DNA from: Candidatus Poribacteria bacterium
GTDB lineage: Bacteria > Poribacteria > WGA-4E > WGA-3G
DNA length: 7,821 nucleotides
Direction: 5' to 3'
Assembly (NCBI GenBank): GCA_009842375.1
Contig: VYFM01000131.1
Location: forward strand, 1 to 7,821
Of the stretch, positions 6,740-7,821 are shown piece after piece. Numbering within the stretch: the stretch's first letter is position 1; each line of letters starts with the position of its first letter. Both the position numbers and the translations under genes were made by a program. The notes beneath the pieces are model-generated. The model made no database searches, was not told the DNA's origin, and was given only the letters and a program-made list of their open reading frames with translations.

Positions 6740-7579
6740 TTAATACCTACGTCTTGATTTAATTTGTCCCCAAGTTATGCTCAAATGATTTGATGTAGGA
6801 CTCACATCCAATCCTTCAGCGTTCATGTTATTCTTTACTTCTGCAGCTGTCAGTGCCCGGTCATAAATACGGAATTCGTCAATATAACCTTGAATTGCAT
6901 CTGCATTTACACCGTCGGATCTGTCTCCAATACCCAACAAGAGACCACCTTTTGCTATTGTTCCACCCGGTACTGCATGTTTTATCTCCATTTTTCCATT
7001 TACATAGTAGTGTGCTTCTGATCCATCATAAGTACCTACGATATGTATCCATTCATTAAGCGGAATATCCTCCTGAATGAGATGTTGCGCAGCCTGTGTT
7101 GCCTGATTTTTAGATTTGACAAAAAAGCCGTGTCGATTGTCATCATCATCGTAATATAGGGTGACGACTTTAGTGTTAGTAGGTTCGTCATCAAGTGAAA
7201 TAATACGATTCCAACTGTCGTCCAATGCATTTATTTTCACCCATAACTCCATCGTGATTTCTTCCCAATCACGGTTAATCTTGGGTGGATCAGAATCCTC
7301 AACAAGAAAGTAATCATCAACACCGTCAAGCAGAACACATTCCCCGACTTTACAATCTTCAGCAGGAGCAAGTTCGGGATCACCATCAACAATAGCCTTT
7401 AAACCCGATAAAATATCCTCAGCATGTTTTTGTATTTGCACTGTATCTTTATCAAACGACCAATAAGCAACTAAACCATCCAGAACCGCACCAGGGGCTG
7501 CAACAGTCGGTATCGCATATATTGTGAATACTACAGTAAGCAACAAAACTGTGGAGTAATATAGGTTTTTGGTGTACAT
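6740..7579 (-). CDS. Exported LamG-domain (concanavalin A-like) protein
   Basis: A 279-residue protein with an N-terminal signal peptide (about 1-27: Lys4, hydrophobic run YSTVLLLTVVFTIYA, then PTVAA), so it is exported. There is no lipobox cysteine. The mature part is one LamG/concanavalin A-like jelly roll: LDGLVAYWSFD (33-43), LLDGVDDYF (83-91), MELWVKI (110-116), NEWIHIVGTYDGSEAHYYVNG (split over 175-195) and GYIDEFRIYDRALTAAEV (231-248). Such domains bind glycans or mediate adhesion. Cys76 and Cys81 could form a small disulphide loop in a region that is usually a glycine/asparagine-rich turn. After the domain comes a short linker and a tail ending in TWGQIK (269-274) plus a basic RRRY end. 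AAAGGAG precedes the ATG at 7579. It is the first gene of the operon with the oxidoreductase and the UxuA-like gene. No catalytic residues are recognisable; ligand unknown. Confidence 0.88.
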   Translation of the reverse strand: MYTKNLYYSTVLLLTVVFTIYAIPTVAAPGAVLDGLVAYWSFDKDTVQIQKHAEDILSGLKAIVDGDPELAPAEDCKVGECVLLDGVDDYFLVEDSDPPKINRDWEEITMELWVKINALDDSWNRIISLDDEPTNTKVVTLYYDDDDNRHGFFVKSKNQATQAAQHLIQEDIPLNEWIHIVGTYDGSEAHYYVNGKMEIKHAVPGGTIAKGGLLLGIGDRSDGVNADAIQGYIDEFRIYDRALTAAEVKNNMNAEGLDVSPTSNHLSITWGQIKSRRRY

Positions 7580-7603
7580 AGATGTCTCCTTTACTGAGTC
7601 ATT

Positions 7604-7632
7604 ATGTTAAAATTATTCTCTATATCCAACAA
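7604..7632 (-). promoter_or_regulatory. Candidate promoter of the three-gene minus-strand operon
   Basis: On the minus strand TTGTTG (7632-7627) and TAACAT (7609-7604) are 17 bases apart, a sigma-70-like arrangement with 3/6 and 4/6 consensus matches. It would start transcription near 7597 and leave a short leader holding the ribosome binding site at 7585-7592. The region is AT-rich, so chance matches are likely. The 136-base gap 7580-7715 holds nothing else that I can recognise. Confidence 0.22.
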
Positions 7633-7715
7633 GTAATTTTTATATTCACAAATTGTTTGATTAAGAAACACAACATAGATCTTCAAACACCATTTACACG
7701 GACTACCTTATGTGT

Positions 7716-7820
7716 TCAATTTTCAATCTTAATTGATGAAATAGAAAAATCTAAATCCTGTTGCATTTCAAGTAAATTCGGTAATTCTATTTTCCTATGC
7801 TTTGGATCAATATGAATAGG
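7716..7820 (-). CDS. Possible 3' end of an unidentified minus-strand gene, cut by the window edge
   Basis: On the minus strand a frame is open from the window edge to a TGA at 7716-7718 and gives 34 residues, ending in LDFSISSIKIEN after the stretch HRKIELPNLLEMQQ. The composition (charged residues spaced with Leu/Ile, no cysteine clusters) looks more like protein than the opposite-strand frame over the same bases, but 34 open codons can occur by chance in AT-rich DNA. No domain is recognisable. If real, it lies upstream of and in the same direction as the LamG operon, 136 bases away, with no terminator hairpin between them. Confidence 0.35.
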   Translation of the reverse strand, partial: PIHIDPKHRKIELPNLLEMQQDLDFSISSIKIEN

Positions 7821-7821
7821 C

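Noticed and set aside
7582..7815. A 77-codon plus-strand frame starting next to the LamG start.
   Set aside because: No ribosome binding site, Phe/Ile/Cys-rich AT-driven composition, no domain; the opposite strand over its second half reads more like protein.
1..7821. CRISPR array, tRNA, rRNA, transposase or phage genes.
   Set aside because: No regularly spaced direct repeats, no cloverleaf-like sequence and no mobile-element protein motif was found on reading both strands.

Overview
The window is a roughly 40% GC (judged by eye), densely coded bacterial segment with standard genetic code and Shine-Dalgarno starts. The gene mix is a Uma2 nuclease, a RecD2 helicase, a secreted sialate O-acetylesterase-type esterase, a LamG-domain exported protein, a Gfo/Idh/MocA oxidoreductase and a mannonate dehydratase-like TIM barrel. 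From memory this is the style of Candidatus Poribacteria (sponge-associated or pelagic glycan degraders), with Planctomycetes-like or other PVC-type bacteria as alternatives. There is no rRNA or marker gene here, so this placement is inference.

Layout. Positions 49-2958 (+) hold two closely spaced genes: a Uma2-family endonuclease, then nine bases later a RecD2-type helicase with an unusual acidic insert. Positions 2959-3170 are intergenic and carry a GC-rich composite palindrome (3011-3078) that looks like a small interspersed repeat. Positions 3171-4709 (+) encode a secreted SASA-family esterase, closed by a clear Rho-independent terminator (4728-4761). From there to the right, everything is on the minus strand. 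Three tightly packed genes, read from 7579 down to 4784, encode a LamG-domain secreted protein, a Gfo/Idh/MocA oxidoreductase and a short UxuA-like enzyme, with gaps of 2 and 10 bases. The right edge may contain the last 34 codons of another minus-strand gene.

How the genes may work together. The minus-strand cluster looks like a small carbohydrate-use operon: an exported glycan-binding-type protein, an NAD(P)-dependent sugar oxidoreductase and a dehydratase/isomerase-type TIM barrel. The convergent esterase could strip O-acetyl groups from the same kind of external glycans. The substrate cannot be read from the sequence. The Uma2-RecD2 pair is a separate DNA-processing unit. No CRISPR array, tRNA, rRNA, transposase or phage gene was seen. 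No stretch over 300 bases lacks a gene. I did not find an obvious new system. The most unusual points are the palindrome, the RecD2 insert, the short UxuA-like/MocA pairing and the LamG protein's C-terminal tail.
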